Shown in pieces: positions 27,922-36,944 of a stretch of 64,000 nucleotides of DNA. The notes beneath the pieces were generated by a model. It was given only the letters and a program-made list of their open reading frames with translations, did not search any database and was not told where the DNA came from. Where the stretch lies: NCBI RefSeq assembly GCF_020524005.1, contig NZ_JAIVKK010000003.1, positions 590,872 through 654,871 on the forward strand, written 5' to 3'. Position numbers and translations under genes: made by a program. The DNA comes from Microbulbifer aggregans. Its GTDB lineage: Bacteria; Pseudomonadota; Gammaproteobacteria; Pseudomonadales; Cellvibrionaceae. The first letter of the stretch is position 1. Each line of letters opens with the position of its first letter.

Positions 27922-28471
27922 AAAACTACTTGATATAGATTGTGGGGCCTCGCAGTGCACTGATCCCTAAAGGGGAGGAGCCGACTGCACAGGCAGAATA
28001 ATTCACAGGAGGTGCGAGGCAGGTGTCTTTACGCTTGCGCGTTGCGCATTTCGCAGGACTTTCACCGGGCACGCCGCCGCGGGCATTAGCCAGAAATTCC
28101 TCTCTGGCACTTTGCGGCATTCAGTAGAAGAGGGTCGGATACGATAAATGAAATATTGTTCCGAAACAGAGCCGGGAAACAGTCCGGCCTACAGATGACG
28201 CAGCTGGCGATATGGCCAGCCGCGGCACTATAACACAAGGCTGCAGACTACCTAGTTTTATTTTGGCGCAGGCAATCGCAACGCTAATTACTGGCAGCAT
28301 CGGATAAAAAACAGGGAAGACCTTGGGAGCCATATACGGTCACCGTACCCTTCAGTCAGGATCGGCCAATATTGGTCGCAACAATCGGTAACCGGAAAAA
28401 TAGTGAGCCACCGATTGAGCACGCTTAGATTGACGGTGTTCCAACCGTGGTAAACGGGGAGGTATTTCGCG
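27922..28471. other. 550-base gap upstream of rhlE and the GNAT gene
   Basis: No convincing coding sequence on either strand. Several possible hairpins are visible, for example GCTGGC/GCCAGC near 28202-28219 and GCCAG/CTGGC near 28091-28110. Most of it could be the leader and promoter of rhlE on the minus strand. I see no known riboswitch. Confidence 0.5.
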
Positions 28472-29020
28472 ATGACCGGCTCGAAGAACAAACATGCCAA
28501 CGGGGACCTTTACAGCACGCGCTATACACTGAGAGATGGTCGGCAGGTGCTCATTCGTCCTGTGTGCAGCTCTGACGGCGATTTGGAGCGCGACCTGATC
28601 AGTGGGCTCTCTGCTGACTCCAGTCGTATGCGCTTTCTCGGTGGCATCGGTCAGGTCAGTAAGCAGCTGATGAAAATTCTCACCGACAATGACCCGCAAC
28701 ACGAAGCCTATATTGCCCTTGCCGAAGACGAGACCGGTAACGAGCGCGCGGTCGGTGTTGCCAACTTCGCCTGTGACCCTGACGGCCACTCCTGCGAATG
28801 TGCCGTGGTGGTTGCCGACGAATGGCAAAATGCCGGACTGGGCAAACACCTGCTGCACGAATTAATTGAAGCCGCACGCGACGACGGCCTCGACGAAATC
28901 TACTCTATCGAATCCGCCGGTAACAACGCCATCGACCACGTGGCCAGAGAGCTCGGCTTCGACTGCCATGCGGACCCCCGTGATTACACGATGGTGCGAT
29001 ACAGTCTCCACCTGCGCTGA
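28472..29020 (+). CDS. GNAT family N-acetyltransferase
   Basis: 182 residues. The acetyl-CoA site VVVADEWQNAGLGKHLLHELIEAAR carries the Q/RxxGxG/A motif, followed by ESAGNNAIDHVARELGF (the NxxA and helix 4 region). The opening TLRDGRQVLIRPVCSSD is typical of Pat/YfiQ-like C-terminal GNAT domains, but the NDP-forming CoA-ligase part is absent. A GGGGAGG box 8 bases before the ATG fixes the start. Substrate unknown; protein-lysine acetylation is possible. A terminator follows. Confidence 0.88.
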   Translation: MTGSKNKHANGDLYSTRYTLRDGRQVLIRPVCSSDGDLERDLISGLSADSSRMRFLGGIGQVSKQLMKILTDNDPQHEAYIALAEDETGNERAVGVANFACDPDGHSCECAVVVADEWQNAGLGKHLLHELIEAARDDGLDEIYSIESAGNNAIDHVARELGFDCHADPRDYTMVRYSLHLR

Positions 29021-29095
29021 CAGCAGGCACCCTGGCGACGCGAACAATCAGACGCGAACTATCAAAAGCATCCCTAAAAGCTGAAAACAGGCAAG

Positions 29096-29121
29096 GCGGC
29101 AGCAGCAACTGCCGCTTTTTT
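29096..29121 (+). terminator. Terminator of the GNAT gene
   Basis: GCGGCAG, loop CAGCAA, CTGCCGC and six T. Confidence 0.9.
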
Positions 29122-29252
29122 ACCGTCCGCTGAACTGTAAAAAAATTTACATTCTGAAACTCTGAATGGCGCCTACAATGCCGGGAGCGATGCAAACCAG
29201 TACAGCTGGTCTATAACAACTACACCCAATAATAAAAACGGAGGTTCCCCCA

Positions 29253-30167
29253 ATGGAATCCGGCCCCCTGATCTCTATCGGCCTGCCGATCTCCCTGTTC
29301 ATCATCATGATCGGTATCGGCATGACCCTGACCGCGCGCGACTTTCATCAGGTCACGGTAAAACCCACCGGATTGATTATCGGTACCCTCACCCAGATTC
29401 TGATCATGCCACTGGCCGCTTTCGCGCTTGCATGGGCTCTGCAGCTGTCACCCGCCATGGCCGTAGGCCTGGTCATCATTGCCGCCTGTCCCGGCGGAAC
29501 CACCTCGAACCTGTTTACCCTGCTGGCACGGGGCAACGTGGCGCTGTCCATTGTCCTGACGGTTTCCGCGAGTCTGATTACCATCATGTCGCTGCCGTTC
29601 TTCGCCAACTATGCCCTGCGAACCTATTACGACACGCAGCAGGAAATCGTGCTGCCATTTTTGAAAACGGTTGTGATGCTGTCGGTCATTGTATTGCTGC
29701 CGGTTGCTACCGGTATGGCGATCAAAGCCATGAAACCGGCGCTTGCGGCACGTGCGGAGAGTATTGTGAGTATCTTCGGCGCAGTGGTGATGGGTGTACT
29801 GATCGTTGCCGTTATCTACGGTATTCGCGACCGCTTCGTCGACCTTCTGATCCAGTCCGGTCCGGCGGCTATCGCGCTGAATGTACTGGGTATCGGTCTG
29901 GGACTGCTGTGCGCCAGGCTGGCCGGATTAACCAAGCGCGAAGGGCTGGCCGTGGCCACCGAACTGGGCATCAAGAACGGCACCCTCGGGTTGATGGTTA
30001 CCCTGACCCTGATGCAATCCAGCGAGATGTCCGTGCCATCGGCTATCTATGGCGTGATCATGTTCCCTATCGGCTTCCTGTTGGCCGCCTACGGGCGCCG
30101 CATTGTAGGCAAGGATAACGCAGAGGAAAGCGTTACAGACAAGGCACAAACCGTAAACGGGATTTAA
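29253..30167 (+). CDS. Bile acid:sodium symporter family (BASS) transporter
   Basis: 304 residues with about nine hydrophobic helices. Hallmarks are GIGMTLTARDF near the start, ACPGGTTSNLFTLLARGN (the crossover/sodium site) and ELGIKNGTLGLMVTLTLM late in the protein. A GGAGG box lies upstream of the ATG. In free-living marine bacteria these carriers move organic anions such as keto acids or pantoate rather than bile acids. It converges on the Crp-type gene, so co-regulation with the next operon is possible but not shown. Confidence 0.9.
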   Translation: MESGPLISIGLPISLFIIMIGIGMTLTARDFHQVTVKPTGLIIGTLTQILIMPLAAFALAWALQLSPAMAVGLVIIAACPGGTTSNLFTLLARGNVALSIVLTVSASLITIMSLPFFANYALRTYYDTQQEIVLPFLKTVVMLSVIVLLPVATGMAIKAMKPALAARAESIVSIFGAVVMGVLIVAVIYGIRDRFVDLLIQSGPAAIALNVLGIGLGLLCARLAGLTKREGLAVATELGIKNGTLGLMVTLTLMQSSEMSVPSAIYGVIMFPIGFLLAAYGRRIVGKDNAEESVTDKAQTVNGI

Positions 30168-30195
30168 CTGCGACGGAGACGACGGACCGGATTTA

Positions 30196-30894
30196 TCACT
30201 CCAGTCCGTCGACATATTTTTCCAGTTGTGCAGGATCCGTAATGGTCACCCGCCCGTACTCGAATTCGATAAGTCCCTGTGCTTCGATATTTTTCAGCAC
30301 TCGGTGCACCCCCTGGCGGGTCATTCCCATCATATTGGCCAGCAATTCCCTGGTCAGCGCAAAGCTGACGCCACTACTGTCATCGCTGCGATTGTGCATA
30401 TGTGCCAGGAACAGCAGCCGGCGACCGATCCGCGCTTCGGTCCCCCGCAGCACATCGTCCTGAATCACCGACATCGCAGACCACAGGCGGCGACTCACCT
30501 GGTCGAGCACCACGGGGTAGGCTTCCGGGAAACACTTCAGCAGATCCCGCAACCCTTCTCCAGACACCTCGACGACCCGGCAATCCTCATGGGCAGTGGC
30601 GCCAAATACCCGTGGCATTCCAGGGGAAAATACCGTGTCCCCAAACCAGGCGCCAACATCCAGAATCGCCAGCATGGCTTCGCGCCCCTTGGCATTACTG
30701 GAGCAGATACGCACCCGGCCCTCAGCAATGATGCACAGGTTGCTCTGCATGGAGCCCGGCGGGTAAATGATCTCACCCGCGGAGTAGGCACGGCTGCGGC
30801 ACAGCGGCAGTAGCGAGGCCTTTGCCTCCTCACTCAACCCCGCCAAAAGCGGACAGGTACCAATGATCGTCAGCAGGTCACTCATGGAATCCAA
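30196..30894 (-). CDS. Crp/Fnr family transcription regulator
   Basis: 232 residues. An N-terminal cyclic-nucleotide-binding-like beta roll (GEIIYPPGSMQSNLCIIAEGRV, GAWFGDTVFSPG) leads to a dimer helix and a winged helix-turn-helix (LTRELLANMMGMTRQGVHRVLKNIEAQGLI). No Fnr-type cysteine cluster is present at the N-terminus, so oxygen sensing by an iron-sulfur cluster is unlikely. The start may also be the ATG three codons later. It is divergent from the aldolase-HD gene pair, with a perfect palindrome between them, and is the probable regulator of that pair. Confidence 0.9.
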   Translation of the reverse strand: MDSMSDLLTIIGTCPLLAGLSEEAKASLLPLCRSRAYSAGEIIYPPGSMQSNLCIIAEGRVRICSSNAKGREAMLAILDVGAWFGDTVFSPGMPRVFGATAHEDCRVVEVSGEGLRDLLKCFPEAYPVVLDQVSRRLWSAMSVIQDDVLRGTEARIGRRLLFLAHMHNRSDDSSGVSFALTRELLANMMGMTRQGVHRVLKNIEAQGLIEFEYGRVTITDPAQLEKYVDGLE

Positions 30895-30953
30895 CTAAAC
30901 ACCGGACAGAGAATCGGAAGCAAAGTGTAAACGAATTGACAGTCATAGGCCCG

Positions 30954-30974
30954 GTGGCATTTCTAGAATGCCAC
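30954..30974. promoter_or_regulatory. Candidate operator of the Crp-type regulator
   Basis: Perfect inverted repeat GTGGCATT, spacer TCTAG, AATGCCAC. It lies 18 bases after a consensus TTGACA (30936-30941), so on the aldolase operon promoter it would cover the -10 region. That placement suggests repression. Assignment to the neighbouring regulator is inferred. Confidence 0.6.
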
Positions 30975-31012
30975 TGCAGAGCAATAAAACCCTAAGAACC
31001 AGAGAGAAAACC

Positions 31013-31786
31013 ATGCACCCGAATTTTGACTCCATTCCGTCTCTCGAAGGCAAGGTCAGTGCGGAAGAGTGGCAGCTGCGCGTCGACCTCGCTGCAGCCT
31101 ATCGCCTGATTGCCCACTACGGCTGGGACGAAATTGTATTCACCCACCTGTCGGTACGTATTCCCGGCCCCGAGCACCACTTTCTGATCAACCCGTTCGG
31201 CGCGCTGTTCGAAGAAATTACCGCCTCCAGTCTGGTAAAAATTGACGTCAACGGCGAGAAGGTCGACGACAGCCCCTTCCCGGTCAACCCGGCAGGCTTC
31301 ACCATCCACAGCGCCATCCACGAAGCCCGTGAAGATGCCCAGTGCGTGATGCACACCCATACCACTGCGGGCGTGGCCGTGGCGGCCCAGTGCGAAGGGC
31401 TGCTGCCGCTGTCACAGCAATCCCTGTTTCCACTGTCGAACCTCGCCTACCACGATTACGAGGGGATCGCCGTGCGGGAAGACGAGAAAGCGCGTCTGGT
31501 ACGGGATCTCGGCACGGCCAATTACATGATACTGCGCAATCACGGCCTGCTGACCTGCGGTGCCAGCGTGGCCGACGCATTCCTGTTTATGTTCGTGCTG
31601 CAAAAGTCCTGTGAAATTCAGGTCGCCGCGCTCGCCGGTGACCGCCCACTGACGCCGGTGCCACAACCGATCATCGACAAGATTATTGGTGAAGGAAACA
31701 AGGTCACCAGCAACCTGGGCGGCCAAATCGCCTGGCCGGGCCTGCTGCGTAAACTCGACCGCATGGACCCCAGCTACCGTCGCTGA
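31013..31786 (+). CDS. Class II aldolase/adducin family protein
   Basis: 257 residues from the ATG at 31013. Zinc-site features are MHTHTTAGVAV (two histidines) and LRNHGLLTCG (third histidine), in the order seen in fuculose-phosphate aldolase relatives; HLSVRIPGPEHHFLINPFG marks the substrate loop. The chain is closer to the adducin-like sub-group of unknown substrate than to FucA. It is followed after 40 bases by the HD-domain gene; the two form a transcription unit controlled from the palindrome upstream. It may cleave a hydroxy-acid or ketose intermediate. Confidence 0.88.
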   Translation: MHPNFDSIPSLEGKVSAEEWQLRVDLAAAYRLIAHYGWDEIVFTHLSVRIPGPEHHFLINPFGALFEEITASSLVKIDVNGEKVDDSPFPVNPAGFTIHSAIHEAREDAQCVMHTHTTAGVAVAAQCEGLLPLSQQSLFPLSNLAYHDYEGIAVREDEKARLVRDLGTANYMILRNHGLLTCGASVADAFLFMFVLQKSCEIQVAALAGDRPLTPVPQPIIDKIIGEGNKVTSNLGGQIAWPGLLRKLDRMDPSYRR

Positions 31787-31826
31787 CTTTCCACGGACGC
31801 TGTCAATAAATTACGAGAGAAAAACA

Positions 31827-32438
31827 ATGGAACATACCAACGAAAAGCATGCGCAGTTTTCCCATATGGAAAACGGCACTCCCGAAGACTGGAAATGTAT
31901 CGCCGATGCGTTCGGCCCGTTTGCGCAAAAGTTGCCTCAGCGTATTATCGCCCACCTGAAACTACTCGATGGCGACTACGGCGGCTTCCCGGTAGATCGC
32001 CTTACCCACTGCCTGCAAACCGCGACCTTTGCCTATCGCGACGGCAAGGACGAAGAGTACGTGGTGTGCGCGCTGCTGCATGACATCGGCGACACCCTGG
32101 GTAGTTACAACCACGCCGATGTAGCGGCCGTTCTATTGGAACCGTTCGTGAGTGAAGCGAACCACTGGATGATCAAGCATCACGCGATCTTCCAGGGCTA
32201 TTACTTCTTCCACTACCTGGGCATGGAAAGAAACCTGCGCGACCAGTATCGGGATCACGAACATTTCGCCCGCACGCTGGAATTTATCGAGAAATACGAT
32301 GCCCCGGCGTTCGATGCCGAAGGTGAAGTGTTGCCGCTGGAATTTTTCGAGCCGATGATCGAACGTGTGTTCGCTCAGCCGAAAAAGTCCCTGTACAAGA
32401 AAGCTGTCGAACAAAATATGACAGCAACCGCAGAGTAA
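31827..32438 (+). CDS. HD-domain protein, PhnZ/MIOX-like candidate diiron oxygenase
   Basis: 203 residues from the ATG at 31827; longer in-frame sequence lies inside the aldolase gene. Metal ligands in the order H61, H85-D86, H96, H118 or H119, D158 fit the H...HD...H...H...D pattern of the mixed-valent diiron HD oxygenases (PhnZ, TmpB, inositol oxygenase). HCLQTATFAYRDGKDEEYVV precedes the HD as in PhnZ-type proteins. Ordinary HD phosphohydrolases usually use fewer ligands. If it is an oxygenase, it would cleave a C-C or C-P bond and the aldolase would act on a related intermediate. Substrate unknown. Confidence 0.75.
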   Translation: MEHTNEKHAQFSHMENGTPEDWKCIADAFGPFAQKLPQRIIAHLKLLDGDYGGFPVDRLTHCLQTATFAYRDGKDEEYVVCALLHDIGDTLGSYNHADVAAVLLEPFVSEANHWMIKHHAIFQGYYFFHYLGMERNLRDQYRDHEHFARTLEFIEKYDAPAFDAEGEVLPLEFFEPMIERVFAQPKKSLYKKAVEQNMTATAE

Positions 32439-32507
32439 GCGGACAAGCCCGGCCATCAATCCGATAGTCGGGCGCAGTCCGATCCAGAAACTTGTACCCC
32501 CTACAGC

Positions 32508-32534
32508 AAAAAGACCGGTAGGTTTCCCTACCGG
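32508..32534 (-). terminator. Terminator of the TonB-dependent receptor gene
   Basis: CCGGTAGG / CCTACCGG with a four-base loop; five T follow on the minus strand. Confidence 0.85.
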
Positions 32535-32596
32535 CCCCACAATCGATGCAGGGAAGTACAAGGTGAATCGTTTATAAAGTTGGCTATACAGCCAGA

Positions 32597-35176
32597 TTAA
32601 AATTTCATACTCGCGCCAACGTAATAGCGCGCACCAAACTCATCGACACTGTGGATAATGCCGTAGTTAGGCAGACGCTGTACCAGCGGCTCATTGAAGA
32701 TATTGACGGCTTCGAAAGAGACATCCAGATTATCCAGTGCATGCCAGATCAGTGAGGCATCGACCTGGTCGTAATTGTCATACTCGCTGTCGGCACCACT
32801 GCTGTTGTAATTACTGTGCCATCCATCCCTTGCGTTGTAGGCAACACGCGCACTGATCAGATCATTTTCGTAATAACCAGACAGGTTGTACGAGTTGCGT
32901 GACACTTCATCTACTGCCACTTCCTGACCCGCGGAGTTGGTCACAGAACTGTCCGTGTAAGTGTAGTTCGCCTGCACCCCGAAGCCGTTGCCGAGATCGT
33001 GCTGATACTGTAACTCGATACCGGTAATGTCTGCGGTACCCACGTTGCGCGCGCGTGTCACGCGGCAGGTCTGGGAACAGCCTTCCAGCGGTTCGAGAGC
33101 CGTCGTCTGTTCGATGTAATCACTGATGTTTTTATGGAACAGAGTCGCACCTACAACGGAAGCATCGGTGAAGTACCACTCAACACCCATGTCGTAGTTG
33201 TCGGACTTATACGGGTCCAGGTCCGGGCTGCCTACGGTAGCCTCAGCAATGTTGACCACGATGGTGGAAGCCATCTGCATGTCGTCATAGTCCGGACGGG
33301 ATACGGTAGAGCCTGCGGCAAAGCGGAACAGCAGGTCTTCGGTGATATCCGCTACCAGGTTGATGCTCGGCAGCAGGTTGGTGTAATCCCGCTCACCCTT
33401 CGCAGGCTCGCCATCAATGCGACCGGAAGACAAGACCGTGGTATCCACGAGTCGCAGGCCCACGTTACCGCGGAATCCATTGCCCTCGAAATTGGCCTTG
33501 GCGTAGGCCGCGGTGATTTCTTCGGTAATCGAGAAATCGCTGGTAACGGTGATGGTATCGGCGCGATTGGCATAACCGTAGTCCCAGATACCACCGTTGA
33601 TCACGGCGAAGGAACCCAGGCTGCCACTACGGCCTTCCTGGTCGTGCAATCCGGATACCACACCACCATTGAAATCCGCCAGGGTCAGGCCATCCGCCAT
33701 CGCCGCAGCCAGATCAACATCGCGGTTATCCACACGACCGAGATACGTCTGGTCCTGCAGTTTCAAACCGGTGTCCACGGTGGTGAAAATGCCCTTATTC
33801 ATATCCACAGAGAAGTCCGCCTGGAAATACTCGATTTCGTTCTGGCGGATGTTGTCGAGGAAAGTGAATTCCTGGAACAACTGGAAGCGGCTGTGATCGG
33901 TGACATAGGTCGGATCGGTGGGAATGATTTCGTGGGCATCGGTCAGATCAAAGCTGAAACCGGTGCTCGCGCGATCATTCAGATCGCCCCACCAGGTACT
34001 GGTCTGCGGGGTGAAACTGTCTGCTTCAGAGCGACCGATCACCACGTGGGAACGCCAGCCCTGACCTTCGTAATCCATCGCCAGGTTCAGCGCATCGGTT
34101 TCCATCTGCGGTTTGCGCAGTACCGAGTTGTTGAAGAAAGGCACACCGCCTTCGGCCAGATTACCCGGCACTACCGTAGCGCTGGTCACGGCGCCCTGAG
34201 CATTGGTGACAACGGAATCCGCATCCAGGTAAGCGCCGTTAAAATCGGGAATCGCAAACAGTGCGGTGTTGATGTGTTCGTTGTCCAGACTGAACAGGTT
34301 GTAGTCCAGGGAGAAGGTCAGCGCATCGCTCGGTGAAAATTGTACGGTTAACTGACTGCTTTCCCGCTCGCGCTCTTCATCAAACAGGATTGATGCCATG
34401 CCCCAGGTCATATTGTGGGTTGCGCCATTGGAGTCCGGCACATGGTCGTAGGGGGGGGCAAAAGAACTCAGGGTTTCACGAATAACCCGCTGCTGCTCAG
34501 AAGAGTGGGCGAGCAGCACACCGAACGTGGAGTCTGCATTTTTCCAGCTCACCAGTCCTGAGTAGGCCGGCATCCAGTCCTCACCAGCTTCGCTGTAACC
34601 GTTTTCCACAGAAGCCGTCGCGGTGAACTCATCCATTTCCAGCGGTTTGCGCGTGCGCAGGTTTACGGTGCCGCCCAGAGCACCTTCGTTCAGACTGGGA
34701 TCTACAGACTTGTATACATCCATGCCGGCAATCTGCTCGGCAGACAGCAGCTCGAAGTTGAAGCTGCGGTTGGTACCGCCGAGGTCGAACCAGCCAACGC
34801 TGGCCACGTTCTGGCCGTTCAGCAGAACCACACTGTGTTGTGGTGCAGTGCCGCGAACCGTTACCCCGTTCACCTCGCCGAAGCCTCGCACCACGGTTAC
34901 ACCCGGTACCCGCTGCAAGGCGTCACCAATGTTTTTGTCGGGGAACTTGCCGATATCCTCGGCGGAGACCGAGTCGATCACCGAATCCGCATCGCGCTTG
35001 CTGTCCAGCGCGCTACGCAGGCTGCCGCGAATACCGGTAACCTGAATTTCTTCCAATGCAGCTTCCTGTGCATAGCCTGGCACGGTGATACCGGCCAGTG
35101 CCAGTGCACTGATGGATCCATAGCGGAGCGCCATTTTATTGGCACTTTGAATGGCCGCTTTCAGTCTGACTGACAT
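32597..35176 (-). CDS. TonB-dependent outer membrane receptor (carbohydrate type)
   Basis: 859 residues. The signal peptide ends near YAQEA. The TonB box/plug start IQVTGIRGSLRSALDSKRDA and VIDSVSAEDIGKFPDKNIGDAL are the hallmarks of the Xanthomonas/Caulobacter-type receptors known for oligosaccharide uptake. The plug continues with VRGTAPQHSVVLLNGQ; the beta barrel ends in aromatic YYVGASMKF. Its promoter overlaps a palindrome that matches two others in the neighbouring sugar operon, so it is probably controlled by the ROK protein. It would import the oligosaccharide that the ABC system and GH3 enzyme use. Confidence 0.93.
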   Translation of the reverse strand: MSVRLKAAIQSANKMALRYGSISALALAGITVPGYAQEAALEEIQVTGIRGSLRSALDSKRDADSVIDSVSAEDIGKFPDKNIGDALQRVPGVTVVRGFGEVNGVTVRGTAPQHSVVLLNGQNVASVGWFDLGGTNRSFNFELLSAEQIAGMDVYKSVDPSLNEGALGGTVNLRTRKPLEMDEFTATASVENGYSEAGEDWMPAYSGLVSWKNADSTFGVLLAHSSEQQRVIRETLSSFAPPYDHVPDSNGATHNMTWGMASILFDEERERESSQLTVQFSPSDALTFSLDYNLFSLDNEHINTALFAIPDFNGAYLDADSVVTNAQGAVTSATVVPGNLAEGGVPFFNNSVLRKPQMETDALNLAMDYEGQGWRSHVVIGRSEADSFTPQTSTWWGDLNDRASTGFSFDLTDAHEIIPTDPTYVTDHSRFQLFQEFTFLDNIRQNEIEYFQADFSVDMNKGIFTTVDTGLKLQDQTYLGRVDNRDVDLAAAMADGLTLADFNGGVVSGLHDQEGRSGSLGSFAVINGGIWDYGYANRADTITVTSDFSITEEITAAYAKANFEGNGFRGNVGLRLVDTTVLSSGRIDGEPAKGERDYTNLLPSINLVADITEDLLFRFAAGSTVSRPDYDDMQMASTIVVNIAEATVGSPDLDPYKSDNYDMGVEWYFTDASVVGATLFHKNISDYIEQTTALEPLEGCSQTCRVTRARNVGTADITGIELQYQHDLGNGFGVQANYTYTDSSVTNSAGQEVAVDEVSRNSYNLSGYYENDLISARVAYNARDGWHSNYNSSGADSEYDNYDQVDASLIWHALDNLDVSFEAVNIFNEPLVQRLPNYGIIHSVDEFGARYYVGASMKF

Positions 35177-35264
35177 AGTGAGTCCTCTTATTTTTATGAA
35201 GAAAAGCCAAGCTCCCCCCTCTAACCCCCTGGGTCGACTGGATCTCCAGTTTTAACGAGCTGAA

Positions 35265-35297
35265 ATTAGTCTATGCATTAGACTAATATTATGTCAA
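35265..35297 (-). promoter_or_regulatory. Promoter and ROK-type operator of the TonB receptor gene
   Basis: On the minus strand, TTGACA (35297-35292), 18 bases, TAGACT (35273-35268). A 9-bp inverted repeat, ATTAGTCTA, spacer TGCAT, TAGACTAAT (35265-35287), covers the -10 and spacer. The inner AGTCxA-N5-TxGACT geometry equals that of the two other sites at 36847 and 41841. Confidence 0.75.
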
Positions 35298-35493
35298 TCA
35301 AATTTACTTATTATTTATTTGCCGTGAAACCGGCTTGGGGCGGGACGAAAGCGCACCGCACGAGTAGCGGCACAGGTAAGACAGGAATGGCTGAAAAATC
35401 CTTGGAAAAAGATTCGGTTATCAGCCAGCCACTCCTTTCATTCGATATTTTACGAAAAGCGAAGCACGCGTTTCGTAACAAAAGATTATCTGA

Positions 35494-36726
35494 TCAGGCG
35501 TACACCAGCTCCTGCAGTTCGGTGACCTTCGCCACACCGTCCATCTCGATAGCACTGGTACCTTCAGAGCTGATCGCGGAATAAACGGGCAAGGTCGCCG
35601 CACCCCTGAGCGCCATGTTTTCCATTCTGGGCGCGCGGATAAAACGCGGAATTTCCCGCTCGCCATACTGGGCAACAGAGGGGATAAACGGGCGCAGGCG
35701 ACGGATGTACTGATCGATAAACCAGTCAGGGATATCTCCACCGAGAATCACGGTCTGGGGGTTCACCAGGTTCTCGATCATGTTGAAGCCGATGCGCATG
35801 GGTTCGCTCATCTGCTGGAACCAGTCATCCAGTACGGCCTTATGCTTTTCCGGGTCAGCAAGGATTTCGCCCCAGTCCTGTCCGCGCTTGATCTTGCGCC
35901 CCAGCGTTTTCGCCAGCGACCCGAGTGACGCGTACAGATCGAGACACCCGTGACTGCCACACACGCACTGCTCACCACGCTGATCCACGATGATATGCCC
36001 GAGCCGGCCGGAAATGCCGTTGTACCCACCAAACAGCTGGCGATTGAAAACAATACCGGCCTCCAGACTGTCGCCGAGATGAATATAGACGAAGCTTTTC
36101 AGGTCCCGCGCGGCACCATAGAGCATCTCCGAAGCGGAAACCGCGGCAGCAACATTTTCACACGCCACCGGAAAACCGGTTTTCTCCACCAGAAGACGAC
36201 GCACTTTCTGGATATGCAAATCACTCATCAACCCAGCCTGCTCCGCCTTGCGCGGATCGCGACTGAACGACTGTGGAGGCGGCAGCACCAATCCTATTCC
36301 GAGCACGCGCTCACGCGGCGCCCCTGCCCCCTGCAGGCAAGCATCGGCTATCTGGGCCAGGGTATCGGCCAGAGCTTCCGGATCCTGGTCCGGCTTGGGG
36401 AATTGCCGTACGGCAATTTCGTCACCGGCGATATTGTATAGCCCGGCTTCTACGCCATTATTTTTTACCCGCAGGCCGATGGTAAAGGCCCCCTCCGGAT
36501 TGAGATCGAGCATCTTTGACGGCTTGCCCACCCCCTCGCGACGAATACCGGTCTCGTGGATCAGCCCCGCTCCGGCCAACTCCTCCGTCAGATTGGAAAT
36601 AGTCTGCTTAGTAAGCTCGGTACGCCGGGCAATTTCTACACGGGAAATTGGCCGCGCCGTCGTAATCAGGTTCAGTACCAGCCGCAGATTCGACGTCTTG
36701 CTCTGCTTGGAATTGTTTCCTCTCAA
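35494..36726 (-). CDS. ROK family transcription regulator (NagC/XylR-like)
   Basis: 410 residues. Winged helix-turn-helix at about 28-56 (SRVEIARRTELTKQTISNL). A C-terminal ROK domain holds the zinc motif CVCGSHGCLDLYAS. The normally conserved ExGH sugar-contact motif reads SGRLGHI, so the glutamate is replaced by arginine; kinase residues are also absent. It is divergent from the ABC operon and its own start lies about 120 bases from the operator at 36847. The probable role is repression of the TonB receptor, ABC-GH3 operon and the secreted CBM protein until the inducing sugar appears. Confidence 0.9.
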   Translation of the reverse strand: MRGNNSKQSKTSNLRLVLNLITTARPISRVEIARRTELTKQTISNLTEELAGAGLIHETGIRREGVGKPSKMLDLNPEGAFTIGLRVKNNGVEAGLYNIAGDEIAVRQFPKPDQDPEALADTLAQIADACLQGAGAPRERVLGIGLVLPPPQSFSRDPRKAEQAGLMSDLHIQKVRRLLVEKTGFPVACENVAAAVSASEMLYGAARDLKSFVYIHLGDSLEAGIVFNRQLFGGYNGISGRLGHIIVDQRGEQCVCGSHGCLDLYASLGSLAKTLGRKIKRGQDWGEILADPEKHKAVLDDWFQQMSEPMRIGFNMIENLVNPQTVILGGDIPDWFIDQYIRRLRPFIPSVAQYGEREIPRFIRAPRMENMALRGAATLPVYSAISSEGTSAIEMDGVAKVTELQELVYA

Positions 36727-36846
36727 ACCAATCTCCGTTCCTTAAGTAGGTGGAAAACCTTTGTCATTGCCCGGGTCAATCGCCACAAGCGCCCTTAAGC
36801 CGCACTTATCGCAAATTAGCCGCAGCATAAAACCCCCAAACCATTT

Positions 36847-36887
36847 AGTCAATTTGTTTGACTTGAAAAACTGGCATCGCCAATAAT
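36847..36887 (+). promoter_or_regulatory. Promoter and ROK-type operator of the sugar ABC-GH3 operon
   Basis: Inverted repeat AGTCAA, spacer TTTGT, TTGACT (36847-36863). The right arm TTGACT is also a good -35 element, followed after 18 bases by AATAAT (36882-36887) as -10. A bound repressor would therefore block RNA polymerase directly. Confidence 0.75.
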
Positions 36888-36944
36888 GGCTCCACTCCAT
36901 CAGGGAAAGGCCGACCAAATACCATATAGGTACCGGCCGCAGAT

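Noticed and set aside
27972..27981. GGGGAGGAGC near rhlE as a MalT box
   Set aside because: A single unpaired 9-of-10 match before a gene with no link to maltose; all believable sites are inverted pairs.
33134..34336. 400-codon plus-strand frame inside the TonB receptor gene
   Set aside because: Antisense shadow of a clear TonB-dependent receptor.
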